DNA of 64,000 nucleotides, taken from NCBI GenBank assembly GCA_943846675.1, contig OX044357.1, forward strand, positions 1,612,001 to 1,676,000, given 5' to 3'. The notes beneath the pieces were generated by a model that was given only the letters and a program-made list of their open reading frames with translations, did no database searches and had not been told where the DNA came from. Below, piece after piece: positions 18,263 through 27,153 of the stretch. Positions within the stretch are counted from its first letter, which is position 1, and each line of letters starts with the position of its first letter. The DNA is from UBA987 sp002292105 (GTDB lineage: Bacteria > Bacteroidota > Bacteroidia > NS11-12g > UBA9320). Position numbers and translations under genes: made by a program.

Positions 18263-19456
18263 ATGAAAAAGATAGGAATAACAACAATACTTGCCATAAC
18301 AGCTGGCTTGACTTATGCGCAGTCATGGACTCAATTGAATTCAGTGCCGACTCGCTTAACCTTCCCTGTAGTTGACGTCATTGACGGAAATATTCATGTT
18401 GTAGGAGGAGGTGGTGTAAATGGGGCAACAGGTCTCCATCTTCGGTATTCACCATCCAGCGATAGCTGGGATACGCTTGCACCGGTTCCGTATTTGGCGC
18501 AGCAACCCGGTGGAGGAGTGGTTAACGGTAAACTTCATTATTTCGGAGGAGGTTACCCAAACAGTGGTACGCGCCTTGACGACCATTATGCGTATAATCC
18601 ATCGACAAATTCGTGGTCTAAACTGCCTCAGATACCTATTAAACGCGTTATTCATAAAACAGCTGTTTTGGGTGATAGCATTTATGTGCTCAGTGGCCAA
18701 CCCGACAAAAAACGTGTTGACGTATTTAATGCCGTAACCAACAGATGGACACAATACAATGATTTGCCTGACAATAACTTCTGGTACAGTGGAATGACCA
18801 CATACAAAGACAAAATATACCGTTTTGGTGGTGGCGGCAGCATATCCGCCACAGATGCAGCTCATGCATATGATCCCAATAGTGATTCATGGTCGAGTTT
18901 AAGCGCCCTTCCCAATTCCCTGCATGCGCCTGATGCCGAAGTTATAGGAGATTCGATTTATATCGTGGGCGGATATGCTAGCGGTCGATATTTAGGTGGT
19001 ACTTGGATATATGATGTGGCTAAGGATGCATACACACAAGGGCCTTATCTAAATTCAGCCCGTTCTTACCATAATCTAGTCCGTGTTGGCGATTGTATCT
19101 ATAGTATCGGTGGAAACAATAGCAGTAACGCAGATAGTGTGGCAGTAAGTGTATTGCGTTTTTGTAGCGGAGATGATTTTGCTAATGTCAAGGAAGAAAC
19201 GCATACAGTGAGTCCGCTAAACATTTTTGCAACATCTAATGAACTGCACATTTCAGCACAGATAAATAGTGATAAACGGATTCATATTGACATCATTAAT
19301 ATTTCTGGACAAACGATTCATGAAGCTGACTATAATTTTAATACAGACAGAAAGGTTGTAATTGGACTTGATCAGTTTGACGTAACGCCCGGTCTTTACG
19401 TTTGTCGAGTCCAACAGGGCGCTGTGCAATTGCAAACTAAATTTGTAATTAATTAA
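18263..19456 (+). CDS. secreted kelch-repeat beta-propeller with T9SS type A sorting domain
   Basis: I choose the ATG at 18263 (397 residues), because it starts directly at the signal peptide MKKIGITTILAITAGLTYA; an in-frame ATG at 18224 would add 13 residues. The body has six kelch-type units. Each has a G-G turn followed about 10-25 residues later by a Tyr or Trp pair, as in DSWDTLAPVP, NSWSKLPQIP, NRWTQYNDLP and DSWSSLSALP, so it should fold as a six-bladed propeller. The last about 80 residues are a T9SS type A (Por secretion) tail, with an I-H-I-D-I-I-N-I-S-G-Q core and ending T-K-F-V-I-N. It is predicted to be a cell-surface or released binding protein. The ligand is unknown. It is transcribed alone, divergently from the RDD gene. 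Confidence 0.85.
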   Translation: MKKIGITTILAITAGLTYAQSWTQLNSVPTRLTFPVVDVIDGNIHVVGGGGVNGATGLHLRYSPSSDSWDTLAPVPYLAQQPGGGVVNGKLHYFGGGYPNSGTRLDDHYAYNPSTNSWSKLPQIPIKRVIHKTAVLGDSIYVLSGQPDKKRVDVFNAVTNRWTQYNDLPDNNFWYSGMTTYKDKIYRFGGGGSISATDAAHAYDPNSDSWSSLSALPNSLHAPDAEVIGDSIYIVGGYASGRYLGGTWIYDVAKDAYTQGPYLNSARSYHNLVRVGDCIYSIGGNNSSNADSVAVSVLRFCSGDDFANVKEETHTVSPLNIFATSNELHISAQINSDKRIHIDIINISGQTIHEADYNFNTDRKVVIGLDQFDVTPGLYVCRVQQGAVQLQTKFVIN

Positions 19457-19506
19457 GACCGATTATAGACTATAAGATTTCGTCAACCAATTTGCATTTG
19501 ACGTGT

Positions 19507-19514
19507 TATTTTTG
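19507..19514 (+). promoter_or_regulatory. -7 element candidate of the ferritin gene
   Basis: TATTTTTG matches TAnnTTTG exactly and ends 18 bases before the ferritin ATG. A well-spaced TTTG partner is not visible (the nearest TTTG is only 12 bases upstream), so the call is weak. Confidence 0.35.
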
Positions 19515-19532
19515 AAATAAGAACGATAGGAA

Positions 19533-20039
19533 ATGATATCAAAAAAAGTAGAAACCGCATTAAACGACCAAATTAAAAAGGAAGCAACGAGTTCACAGTT
19601 TTATCTAGCCATGGCTTCATGGGCTGAAACTCAAGGTTTTAATGGGATAGCAACGTTTTTATATACGCATAGCGACGAAGAACGTATGCACATGTTAAAG
19701 CTCGTTAAGTTTGTGAACGAAAGGGGAGGAGTAGCAATAATTCCTGCATTGGATGCACCTCCAGTTGAATTTAACTCCATTACCTATGTTTTTGAAGAAT
19801 TGCTTAACCACGAAGTAATGGTTACAGAAAGCATTAACAATGTGGTAGATGTGTGCTTAAACGAAAAGGACTATACAACACACAATTTTATGCAGTGGTA
19901 TGTGTCTGAACAAATTGAGGAGGAAGCCTTAGCGCGTACGATTAATGACAAGCTAAAAATGATTGGAACGGACAAAGGTGGATTATATCTGTTCGATCGA
20001 GACTTAGAAACGATGGCTGGTACCACCGGAGAGGAGTAG
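19533..20039 (+). CDS. ftnA: non-heme ferritin
   Basis: This encodes 168 residues, a typical length for bacterial ferritin. It should form a 24-subunit cytoplasmic cage that oxidises ferrous iron and stores ferric mineral. All ferroxidase ligands fall at the positions used in Escherichia coli FtnA: Glu17, Glu50, His53, Glu94, Gln127 and Glu130, with Tyr24 conserved. There is no heme-binding Met pattern of bacterioferritin. It is a single-gene unit ending 5 bp from the convergent ychF stop. A TAnnTTTG element lies just upstream; I see no clear Fur-box palindrome. The identification is secure. Confidence 0.95.
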   Translation: MISKKVETALNDQIKKEATSSQFYLAMASWAETQGFNGIATFLYTHSDEERMHMLKLVKFVNERGGVAIIPALDAPPVEFNSITYVFEELLNHEVMVTESINNVVDVCLNEKDYTTHNFMQWYVSEQIEEEALARTINDKLKMIGTDKGGLYLFDRDLETMAGTTGEE

Positions 20040-20044
20040 GTTGA

Positions 20045-21136
20045 TTAAACGTTAAAACGGAAGTGCATAATGTCTCCGTCTTTAACCACATACTCTTTGC
20101 CTTCAACACGTAGTTTACCAACTTCACGGCACGCCGCTTCAGAACCATGTTCTACAAAGTCGTCGTAAGCCATGACTTCAGCTCGAATAAATCCTTTTTC
20201 AAAATCAGTGTGAATTACGCCTGCAGCCTGAGGCGCTTTGATCCCTTCAGTAATTGTCCATGCGCGTACTTCTTTTTCTCCTGCAGTGAAATACGTACAG
20301 TAGTTTAGTAAGTGATATGCCGACTTTATTAGCCGTCCAACGCCACTTACTTCTAACCCCATCTCTTCTAAAAACATTATTTGATCATCGCGTTCCATGG
20401 TAGCAATGTCTGCTTCTATGGCTGCGCTTATAAATAATATTTCTGCATTCTCATCAATAGATGCGGTCAGCTGTTTGGTGTAGTGGTTGCCTGATATTAC
20501 TGAAGCTTCGTCTACATTACATACATACATCACCGGTTTGGAAGTTATCAATTGGAAGGTCTCCATTAATTCCAATTCATCCGACTCCATATCCAGGCTT
20601 CTAATGGATTTTCCGCTTTCTAAGTGAGCTGTTGCTTTTTCAATTAATTCAACCTGTTTGGCCGCTGATTTGTCACCTGATTTTGCAATTTTATGCAGTT
20701 TTTGCATTCTTGTTTCAAGCGTTTCAAGATCTTTTAACTGAAGCTCCGTGTCGATAATTTCTTTGTCTCTAACAGGATCAATAGTAACATCAACGTGAAT
20801 AATATTGGGGTCGTCAAAACAACGAACAACATGTATAATGGCATTGGTGTTTCGAATATTAGCTAGAAACTGATTACCTAAGCCCTCGCCTTTACTAGCC
20901 CCTTTTACAAGGCCAGCGATGTCAACTATTTCGATCGTTGTTGGCATAACACGCTCTGGATTGACCAACGATTCTAATTTCCACAACCTGTCGTCGGGTA
21001 CGGTAATGGTTCCAACATTAGGTTCTATCGTACAAAACGGAAAGTTTGCACTCTGCGCTTGTGCGTTACTTAAACAATTAAAAAGTGTTGATTTACCTAC
21101 GTTCGGCAGGCCAACGATACCAGCTTGTAATGCCAT
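20045..21136 (-). CDS. ychF: redox-regulated ATPase YchF (Obg-family)
   Basis: This encodes 363 residues, the usual YchF length. It is an Obg-related P-loop NTPase that prefers ATP and binds ribosomes. Walker A is G-L-P-N-V-G-K-S-T at residues 8-16, switch II-like D-I-A-G-L-V-K-G-A-S-K-G-E-G-L-G-N follows, and N-V-D-E-A replaces the canonical NKxD guanine-specificity motif, as expected for ATP use. The C-terminal TGS domain covers about residues 278-361 (the stretch from TYFTAGEKEV to the end). It is convergent with the ferritin gene. It is transcribed alone. Confidence 0.95.
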   Translation of the reverse strand: MALQAGIVGLPNVGKSTLFNCLSNAQAQSANFPFCTIEPNVGTITVPDDRLWKLESLVNPERVMPTTIEIVDIAGLVKGASKGEGLGNQFLANIRNTNAIIHVVRCFDDPNIIHVDVTIDPVRDKEIIDTELQLKDLETLETRMQKLHKIAKSGDKSAAKQVELIEKATAHLESGKSIRSLDMESDELELMETFQLITSKPVMYVCNVDEASVISGNHYTKQLTASIDENAEILFISAAIEADIATMERDDQIMFLEEMGLEVSGVGRLIKSAYHLLNYCTYFTAGEKEVRAWTITEGIKAPQAAGVIHTDFEKGFIRAEVMAYDDFVEHGSEAACREVGKLRVEGKEYVVKDGDIMHFRFNV

Positions 21137-21225
21137 GAATTAACTCTTAAAATAAGGCTGCAAGTTTAGCGATAATTTTCAGGAAAATTGAGATGAAATA
21201 ATCTCATTCGTCACCGACGTTTATT

Positions 21226-21795
21226 CTAGTTTTTCTTCACATATTCCGTTAGAATAACAATCTGTTGGTCATTTACTCGGCCTTCTATATGGTCGGTGTT
21301 GTCTGCTACTAGTTTAATGTTTCTTACTGCAGTGCCACGTTTAGCCGTAAAATTGGCACCTTTAACATTTAAGTTCTTTATTAAAGTAACACTGTCCCCG
21401 CTTTTGAGTGCTGTACCGTTGCTATCTCTATGAATAACTTCTGTGCCGTCAGAAACCCCTCGTTTGGCCCAGTTTAGTTCATCATCTTCCATATACATCA
21501 TCTCAATCAAATCAACAGGCCAACCCTCACTGCGAAGCTGGTTTAGCATTCTCCAGGCCACCACCTTAACCGCAGTCACTTCGCTCCACATGCTGTCGTT
21601 TAAACATCGCCAATGATTGGGATCTACCGCGTTTTCATCCTCGAGTTGCGTTTTACAATTTTCGCAAACAGCCACGCAGTTTTCAGCAATTCCTTCAGTT
21701 TTAGGTGCTACCAAATACGACGCTATTTCTGCGTTGGAACCACATAGCTCACAACTGTTGTTACTTCTTGATTTTAAGTCTTCTATAAGGCTCAT
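21226..21795 (-). CDS. PhnA/YjdM-family zinc-ribbon protein
   Basis: This encodes 189 residues. The N-terminal zinc ribbon has a C-E-L-C pair near residue 15 and a C-E-N-C pair near residue 44. A helical middle (about 58-110) contains the W-R-M-L-N-Q-L motif. The C-terminal PhnA domain (about 120-187) has the typical pattern S-N-G-T-A-L-K-S-G-D-S-V and ends V-I-L-T-E-Y-V-K-K. The family was named for alkylphosphonate use, but no phosphonate genes occur nearby and the true role is unknown. Upstream, on its strand, TACTTTCG (21812-21819) resembles a -7 box. Confidence 0.88.
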   Translation of the reverse strand: MSLIEDLKSRSNNSCELCGSNAEIASYLVAPKTEGIAENCVAVCENCKTQLEDENAVDPNHWRCLNDSMWSEVTAVKVVAWRMLNQLRSEGWPVDLIEMMYMEDDELNWAKRGVSDGTEVIHRDSNGTALKSGDSVTLIKNLNVKGANFTAKRGTAVRNIKLVADNTDHIEGRVNDQQIVILTEYVKKN

Positions 21796-21876
21796 AAGTG
21801 CTTATTTGTGGCGAAAGTAGGCAACATTATTTATTTGAATGGATTAGATTTGGCAAAAGCAAAATTTCTGAAATAC

Positions 21877-22752
21877 ATGACCAGACTTTTTTTGTATTCA
21901 ATCCTTTCGATTACCTGTTTGGTATCAGTCAGTTCTTGTCGTTATTTAGAGGAAAAGCAACAAGAAAGTGATGCAAAGATTGATAGCACGTCGTTTAGAC
22001 AGCAGCTGTTAGAAGGAAGAATCGAACCTGTCAATACCGAGGTGATGAAGCATTTACTTCAAATGAGGAATATTCTACCCAAGCCAATCACTATACCCGT
22101 GAATACATTTGAAAGGGAAAATCCGATCACTGGAGCGGTTGCCATAAAAGACCCGTGTTATGATAATCCAGAAAGAAAAAAAGTGCTTGATGGGTGTGAT
22201 TATACCTCAACATTAGTAAGAAATACAGCGATCCAAATTGCTGCAAATAATCCAGGGCCCTATAATATTGGACAGCTATGCGATCTATTTGATTACACGT
22301 TGAAAAACTGGACGTATATAAACGACCCCATCATGTTCAATTATGTGGCAAAAGCATCTGAGTCTATTGAGCAAAACTATACCGGAGATTGCGACGACTT
22401 TGCCGTGCTTATAGGGTCGATGATTATGTCTATTGGTGGTGAAGTTAGGCTCAACTATGCCTGGAACGATTCTGCAGGTCATGCATTTGTAGAAGCCAAC
22501 TTAGGACGGATACCGTTAAGTTCTATTAAGCATTACATAAGACAGCGGTATTGGTTAAATTTTAATGAAACGGTTTACCTGAGAAGGGATTTGAAAACAC
22601 AAAATGTTTGGTTAAATATGGATTGGTTTGCCAAACATCCTGGAGGGCCATACTATGGTCACGACCATGGCATACGGTTTTTTATCGCATACCGGCACTG
22701 TGAGTCATTTGAGGTGAATACAGATGGACAGATTAAGGTTTTTGACCATTAA
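21877..22752 (+). CDS. transglutaminase-like cysteine-protease-fold lipoprotein
   Basis: I choose the ATG at 21877 (291 residues). It begins a normal lipoprotein signal (MTRLFLYSILSITCLVSV, then lipobox SSC); the ATG at 21808 would add 23 residues that do not look like a leader. The transglutaminase core lies at about residues 120-260 of the chosen protein. It has a nucleophile Cys in T-G-D-C-D-D-F-A, and a His in D-S-A-G-H-A-F some 40 residues later, the spacing of the family. The third catalytic acid is not certain. Such proteins act on amide bonds of proteins or peptides in the periplasm or at the outer membrane. The gene ends exactly where the convergent desaturase gene ends (no spacer). 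Confidence 0.8.
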   Translation: MTRLFLYSILSITCLVSVSSCRYLEEKQQESDAKIDSTSFRQQLLEGRIEPVNTEVMKHLLQMRNILPKPITIPVNTFERENPITGAVAIKDPCYDNPERKKVLDGCDYTSTLVRNTAIQIAANNPGPYNIGQLCDLFDYTLKNWTYINDPIMFNYVAKASESIEQNYTGDCDDFAVLIGSMIMSIGGEVRLNYAWNDSAGHAFVEANLGRIPLSSIKHYIRQRYWLNFNETVYLRRDLKTQNVWLNMDWFAKHPGGPYYGHDHGIRFFIAYRHCESFEVNTDGQIKVFDH

Positions 22753-23508
22753 TCAGCGTGCGTCAGGAACTGTATTTGTCGCTACCTTTTTGAGTTTTAT
22801 AAAGCCGACTGCGTGTAAGACCCTCATAATAAGATAAGTGGGGTCGATCTCAAACCAACGTACGCCAAAATTCGCATTAGAACCATTTTTGTGATGGTTG
22901 TTGTGATAGGCTTCACCCATCATCAAGAAGTCAAACGGCAATAGGTTTTTTGATGTGTCTTTTAACTTGAAGTTTACGTAGCCGTATATGTGTGCATACC
23001 AGTTAATAATTACACCATGTATTGGTGCCATAAAAAAGGCAATAGGAAGGAATAACCATTGCCACCACGCGGTAACAAAAAAGGCAAAGAAGGTTACGTA
23101 AACTGCTGCCCAAGCAAGCCTAGAAATACGAGAACTGGCCATTTTGTCAAACCATAGCCATTGCGGGACGTTCTTTGTAAACTTTTCATCAACTTGAACC
23201 AACTGTTTGTTTATTTCTTGGTATTTGTTTTTTGTTCGCCACATCATGGCAAGCAACGATTTGTCAAACTTCGGTGAATGTGGATCTTTTTCAGTATCAG
23301 CATAAGCATGATGCATACGGTGCATTATGCCGTAACCATAAGCACTTAAATAATTAGCTCCTTGAAAAATCCATGTTAACACAAAAACAACTTTTTCAGC
23401 TGGTTTGGACATGGTATACATTTGATGTGCTGCATATCTATGAAGGAAGAATGTCTGAAAAAACAATCCTCCATACCACAAAATGAGCATGAATATAATT
23501 ACGGTCAT
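22753..23508 (-). CDS. acyl-CoA/acyl-lipid fatty-acid desaturase
   Basis: This encodes 251 residues, a membrane di-iron desaturase. The three histidine boxes are present: H-R-Y-A-A-H (about residue 23), H-R-M-H-H (about 64) and H-N-N-H-H (about 205). Four hydrophobic segments are arranged as in delta-9 type desaturases. It introduces a cis double bond into acyl chains and so adjusts membrane fluidity. At 251 residues it is shorter than many acyl-CoA desaturases because it lacks N-terminal extra helices, but this is common in Bacteroidota. Its ATG at 23508 is 47 bp after the queE stop on the same strand, so it may be part of a folD-queE-desaturase transcript. Confidence 0.9.
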   Translation of the reverse strand: MTVIIFMLILWYGGLFFQTFFLHRYAAHQMYTMSKPAEKVVFVLTWIFQGANYLSAYGYGIMHRMHHAYADTEKDPHSPKFDKSLLAMMWRTKNKYQEINKQLVQVDEKFTKNVPQWLWFDKMASSRISRLAWAAVYVTFFAFFVTAWWQWLFLPIAFFMAPIHGVIINWYAHIYGYVNFKLKDTSKNLLPFDFLMMGEAYHNNHHKNGSNANFGVRWFEIDPTYLIMRVLHAVGFIKLKKVATNTVPDAR

Positions 23509-23555
23509 TTATTACTTTTTTTATCCTGTTTATTATGGATTGTTCATCGACGTAG

Positions 23556-24152
23556 TTAATCTACGCCTATATATTTATGTGTCTGAAGGCATATGTGCCA
23601 ATCAGTGTTTTCTAATACAAAGTCTACAATTAAAGGGTGCATTTGTTCATTTTTACTCCATTCTGGTTGCAAAAAAAGTAAACAGTTGTTGTTGACTTCT
23701 TTTTGAAATGATTTTGCCCATTCAAAATCAGATTTGTTAAACACCACCACTTTTAATTCGTTTGCCATCTGTGCACAGGAATCAACAGGGGCTTTAAATT
23801 TTTTTGGACTGAAGGTTACCCAGTCAAAAGAACCTTTAAGTGGGTGCGCACCTGAAGTTTCGATATGAACACGTTTTCCCGTTTTTTGGATTGCTGATGT
23901 CAATGCAGTTAAATCATACATCGCAGGTTCTCCGCCTGTGATAACAACAATGTTGCAAGGATAATTGGCCGCCTCTTCCGCCAATTCTTCTGGCGTCAAA
24001 AGTGGATAACCCTCTGCATCCCAACTCTCTTTTACATCACACCAAACACACCCAACATCACATCCTGCCAGACGAATGAAATACGCTGCATGTCCGGTAT
24101 ATTTTCCTTCACCTTGAATGGTGTAGAACCGTTCCATTACAGGCAGTTTCAT
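23556..24152 (-). CDS. queE: 7-carboxy-7-deazaguanine synthase
   Basis: This encodes 198 residues. It is a radical SAM enzyme that converts 6-carboxytetrahydropterin to 7-carboxy-7-deazaguanine in the queuosine precursor pathway. The iron-sulfur motif is C-x3-C-x2-C, in CDVGCVWCDVKESW, which is normal for QueE. The substrate motif F-Y-T-I-Q-G-E-G is at residues 9-16, and the SAM-binding T-G-G-E-P motif is near residue 70. The protein is short relative to some bacterial QueE forms but fits the Bacteroidota type. It begins 1 bp after the folD stop, so the two are translationally coupled; both use pterin or folate chemistry. No queC, queD or queF lies in the window. Confidence 0.93.
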   Translation of the reverse strand: MKLPVMERFYTIQGEGKYTGHAAYFIRLAGCDVGCVWCDVKESWDAEGYPLLTPEELAEEAANYPCNIVVITGGEPAMYDLTALTSAIQKTGKRVHIETSGAHPLKGSFDWVTFSPKKFKAPVDSCAQMANELKVVVFNKSDFEWAKSFQKEVNNNCLLFLQPEWSKNEQMHPLIVDFVLENTDWHICLQTHKYIGVD

Positions 24153-24153
24153 A

Positions 24154-25029
24154 CTAATTGCTAAACTTAAGGTTGTGTGACTTCAATGTGTTTTGCATCA
24201 AACCAATTATTGTCATTGGTCCAACACCTCCAGGTACAGGAGTAATGTATCCAGCCACTTGCTCTGCAGATTCAAATTCAACATCTCCTTTTAATACATA
24301 ACCTCTTGGTGTGTCAGCATCGACGCGCGTAATGCCAACGTCAATTACAGTCGCTCCAGGTTTTACCATATCGCCTGTAACAAACTCAGGTATGCCTAAG
24401 GCAACAATTAAAATGTCGGCAGATTTTGCGTAAGAAGCCAAATCTACCGTTCTGCTGTGACACAAGGTTACTGTGCAGTTTCCAGGATTTCCACTTCGAG
24501 ACATTAGGATGCTCATAGGACGACCTACTATATTACTTCTTCCAATAACCACGCAATGCTTGCCACTGGTTTCAATTTCGTACCTTTCTAGTAATTGGAT
24601 AATGCCGTAAGGCGTAGCGCTAATAAAGGTGTCTTGTCCTTTTGTAAGTCTTCCTACACTTACATCATGAAAGCCATCAACATCTTTAGTTGGGTCAATT
24701 GCTTGAGTCACCTTATGCTCAGAAATATGTTTAGGAAGTGGTAATTGCACGATTAAACCATCAATACCGTCGTCGTTATTAATTTCTTCTATTTTAGCAA
24801 GTACGTCTTCCTCAGAAGTTGATTCTGGTAAACGTATAAGCGTAGAGCTAAATCCTACCTTTTCACATGCCAATTCTTTGTTTTTGACATAGGTTTTACT
24901 TGCACCATCTTCGCCAACCAATATGGCCACCAAGTGTGGCGGTCTTACGCCTTTGTTTACAATAGCTGTAACCTCTTCCACTATTTCAACTTTTATCTGA
25001 TCTGCGACCTGTTTTCCTTTTAGTAACAT
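24154..25029 (-). CDS. folD: bifunctional methylenetetrahydrofolate dehydrogenase/cyclohydrolase
   Basis: I choose the ATG at 25029 (291 residues), because the family starts with a short strand like MLLKGKQVADQIK; an upstream ATG at 25065 would lie beyond a promoter -7 box. FolD interconverts methylene-, methenyl- and formyl-tetrahydrofolate. The active-site motif Y-V-K-N-K (catalytic Lys) is near residue 48, Q-L-P-L-P is near residue 95, and the NADP-binding loop G-R-S-N-I-V-G-R-P is near residue 165. The terminal P-G-G-V-G-P-M-T motif is present. It is the first gene of a probable folD-queE(-desaturase) operon. Confidence 0.95.
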   Translation of the reverse strand: MLLKGKQVADQIKVEIVEEVTAIVNKGVRPPHLVAILVGEDGASKTYVKNKELACEKVGFSSTLIRLPESTSEEDVLAKIEEINNDDGIDGLIVQLPLPKHISEHKVTQAIDPTKDVDGFHDVSVGRLTKGQDTFISATPYGIIQLLERYEIETSGKHCVVIGRSNIVGRPMSILMSRSGNPGNCTVTLCHSRTVDLASYAKSADILIVALGIPEFVTGDMVKPGATVIDVGITRVDADTPRGYVLKGDVEFESAEQVAGYITPVPGGVGPMTIIGLMQNTLKSHNLKFSN

Positions 25030-25052
25030 AGTTGTCAATCTAATTTTGTCGG

Positions 25053-25060
25053 CAAAAGTA
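25053..25060 (-). promoter_or_regulatory. -7 element candidate for folD
   Basis: On the minus strand TACTTTTG matches TAnnTTTG exactly. It ends 23 bases before the folD ATG at 25029, which would give a leader of roughly 17 bases. It lies downstream of the longer alternative start at 25065 and therefore argues against that start. No good TTTG partner is visible. Confidence 0.45.
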
Positions 25061-25144
25061 GGCATATAGGAATAACTACGTTTACTATTCCAACGAATTA
25101 ATGAGCTACTTTGTACTTACATTTATTGCAAGCGCGTTGTATAT

Positions 25145-25846
25145 ATGATTAAACGAATAGCGTATATATTTTTACTGGTTTTTTTGGTCTTCATTTCTGT
25201 AATGGAAATGGGCTGTCGGAAGAATGCAATTGAACCAAAATCGAATGACTTTGGGTACGGATATTTTCCGTTGAGTGTTGGAAGTACCTGGATTTACCAA
25301 GTGGACTCTATAGACTATGATGCGTTTGGAAAAACCATTGATACGTTTCGGTTTCTGGTCAAACACCAAATTGTTGATAGCATTGTAGACAACCAAGGCG
25401 TGCGTGGGAGCATTGTAGAAGTGTCTCGCACAGATTCATTAACTGGCCCATTTGTCTTTGATCGAAACATGGTGAAAAGAATCACAGAATTCAGAGCTGA
25501 GGTATTAGATTCTAATGTTCGTGTTATAAACTTGGTATTCCCACCGACCTTGTACAAGTACTGGGATGCCAATGTATTCAACACAAAAGACAAAGAAGAA
25601 TATGAAATTTTAGAAGAAATATCGACCGAAATTATTGATACTACACAGTATATGAATACCTTGCACGTTGTTCAACGCGATGAGGCATTCAAAACACTGC
25701 GCAACTTCGGTATTGAAAAATACGCAAAGGACAAGGGATTGATTTACGCAAGACAAATATTTTGGACAAAAAAAGCCATAGGGGATACCACTGAAATTCC
25801 TGAAGGTTATGATTACACCTATACACTAAAGTCGTTTGAAAAATAA
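25145..25846 (+). CDS. tandem-array lipoprotein 1 (W-x-Y-Q-V-D-S family)
   Basis: This encodes 233 residues and is the first of four related lipoproteins in a row. The signal peptide ends in MGC followed by R-K-N. About 20 residues after the Cys comes the shared signature: Y-F-P-L-x-x-G-S-T-W-I-Y-Q-V-D-S-I. The rest is predicted beta-rich. It ends with a T-L-K-S-F-E-K tail, closest to lipoprotein 4 of the array (T-L-N-S-F-T-K). The stop overlaps the next start by 11 nt. I know no characterised family for it. It could be a surface receptor, a protease partner or a protease substrate; nothing in the sequence decides. Confidence 0.75.
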   Translation: MIKRIAYIFLLVFLVFISVMEMGCRKNAIEPKSNDFGYGYFPLSVGSTWIYQVDSIDYDAFGKTIDTFRFLVKHQIVDSIVDNQGVRGSIVEVSRTDSLTGPFVFDRNMVKRITEFRAEVLDSNVRVINLVFPPTLYKYWDANVFNTKDKEEYEILEEISTEIIDTTQYMNTLHVVQRDEAFKTLRNFGIEKYAKDKGLIYARQIFWTKKAIGDTTEIPEGYDYTYTLKSFEK

Positions 25847-26495
25847 AGTCGTTATAAGCTTATTATTTGGATTGGTTGTCAGCCTGGTGTTTATGTCTTG
25901 TGAAAAAGATATTGCCATACCACGGTATTCGAGTTTTGGCGATGATTATCTGAAGATAAAGGAAGGAACAACGTGGTTGTATCAGATTGATTCAGTAAAA
26001 GTGGATTTGATTGACCCTATACAGCATCACATGTATTATCAGAAAGAAGTGGTCAGTAAGGTTGAGATTACGCAACGTAACGCAACCTATACCATTGACG
26101 TCTATCGGAGCCACGATTTAGCATTAGATTACAAAAAGACCGAGGTGTATACGCTTCAACTATATAATGACCGAGTTGTTCATATGGGCAACGACTACAA
26201 CATTATCGCTTTAACTAACCCTTTAGAAGCAGGTACCAAGTGGTATAATCTGAACAGTACTTGTTTAAATGCGCAATCTGTCATTGATGAACATTTGGAT
26301 CAATACACACACAATGCACAAACCTATTATGACATCATGGATGTGACTCATTATGACTATCACCATAATGATATTTCTCAGTCCCATAGGTCGTATTATG
26401 GCAAGGAGGTAGGCTTGATTTATGAGATGCGTTACGATCGTTTAAGAAATTCAAAAACGACTATAACAAAATCGCTTTTATCCTATGCGTATTAA
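25836..26495 (+). CDS. tandem-array lipoprotein 2
   Basis: This encodes 219 residues, using a TTG start at 25836 that overlaps the end of gene 1 by 11 nt. The protein begins MKNKVVISLLFGLVVSLVF and has a lipobox M-S-C followed by E-K-D-I-A-I-P. The signature Y-L-K-I-K-E-G-T-T-W-L-Y-Q-I-D-S-V follows. Closest relative in the array is lipoprotein 3: they share the C-E-K-D-x-A-I-P start, the Y-L spacing and a late Y-G-x-x-V-G-L-I/V motif. It has an unusually His/Tyr-rich stretch around residues 165-190 (HYDYHHND). The TTG start is supported by the leader peptide and by the repeated overlap geometry. Confidence 0.72.
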   Translation: MKNKVVISLLFGLVVSLVFMSCEKDIAIPRYSSFGDDYLKIKEGTTWLYQIDSVKVDLIDPIQHHMYYQKEVVSKVEITQRNATYTIDVYRSHDLALDYKKTEVYTLQLYNDRVVHMGNDYNIIALTNPLEAGTKWYNLNSTCLNAQSVIDEHLDQYTHNAQTYYDIMDVTHYDYHHNDISQSHRSYYGKEVGLIYEMRYDRLRNSKTTITKSLLSYAY

Positions 26496-27153
26496 AAATG
26501 CATTTGGGTTGCTTCTGGTTTGTTTATTGTTTGTCTCTTGCGAGAAGGATGTTGCCATACCTCAATACATCGGGTTTGCAGACAATTATTTGTCGATGAG
26601 AGTGGGTTCGGTATGGGTGTATCAAGTTGATTCTGTTTACAGAGAAACCGCGAGACCTGACAAGGTTAAACAATATTTTGAAAAGCACGTAATTGTTGAT
26701 TCTGTGTTAGACAAGCGCATATTAACATACCGTATAGAGGTTTTACGGAGTGATTTTATTGATACTGATTTCAAGAATTTCCGTAACTACGAAATTCTGT
26801 TGACAGACAGTACAGCGACATACAGAGGTCCAAAATTGACGTACCTCATGCTTAAAAAACCAATGGCATTGAATCAAAAATGGCACAACGGGCATACAGG
26901 TTGTTATTACAACCAGGGTAAGGTGATTGACCACCAATTAGAAAAGGAGTTAGGCGGAGAAGTTTTCCAAGACGTACTTGAAATTGAGCATTGTTCATTT
27001 TATGTATTTGACCAAAACCATGGTCATCGTGGCATATATGGCAGAAATGTAGGACTAGTTCAAGAATATTTTTATAGTGGTACATATAACCGACTTGCCC
27101 GTAGTTCGACGTTAAATTCTACCTTACGAACACTACAGACATATGAATATTAA
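26485..27153 (+). CDS. tandem-array lipoprotein 3
   Basis: This encodes 222 residues and starts with an ATG inside the last codons of gene 2 (11-nt overlap). The leader MRIKNAFGLLLVCLLFV is followed by a lipobox S-C and E-K-D-V-A-I-P. The signature is Y-L-S-M-R-V-G-S-V-W-V-Y-Q-V-D-S-V. The mature body is beta-rich with two further Cys (near residues 150 and 180) that lipoproteins 1 and 4 lack. A late Y-G-R-N-V-G-L-V motif matches gene 2. Function unknown, as for the rest of the array. Confidence 0.73.
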   Translation: MRIKNAFGLLLVCLLFVSCEKDVAIPQYIGFADNYLSMRVGSVWVYQVDSVYRETARPDKVKQYFEKHVIVDSVLDKRILTYRIEVLRSDFIDTDFKNFRNYEILLTDSTATYRGPKLTYLMLKKPMALNQKWHNGHTGCYYNQGKVIDHQLEKELGGEVFQDVLEIEHCSFYVFDQNHGHRGIYGRNVGLVQEYFYSGTYNRLARSSTLNSTLRTLQTYEY

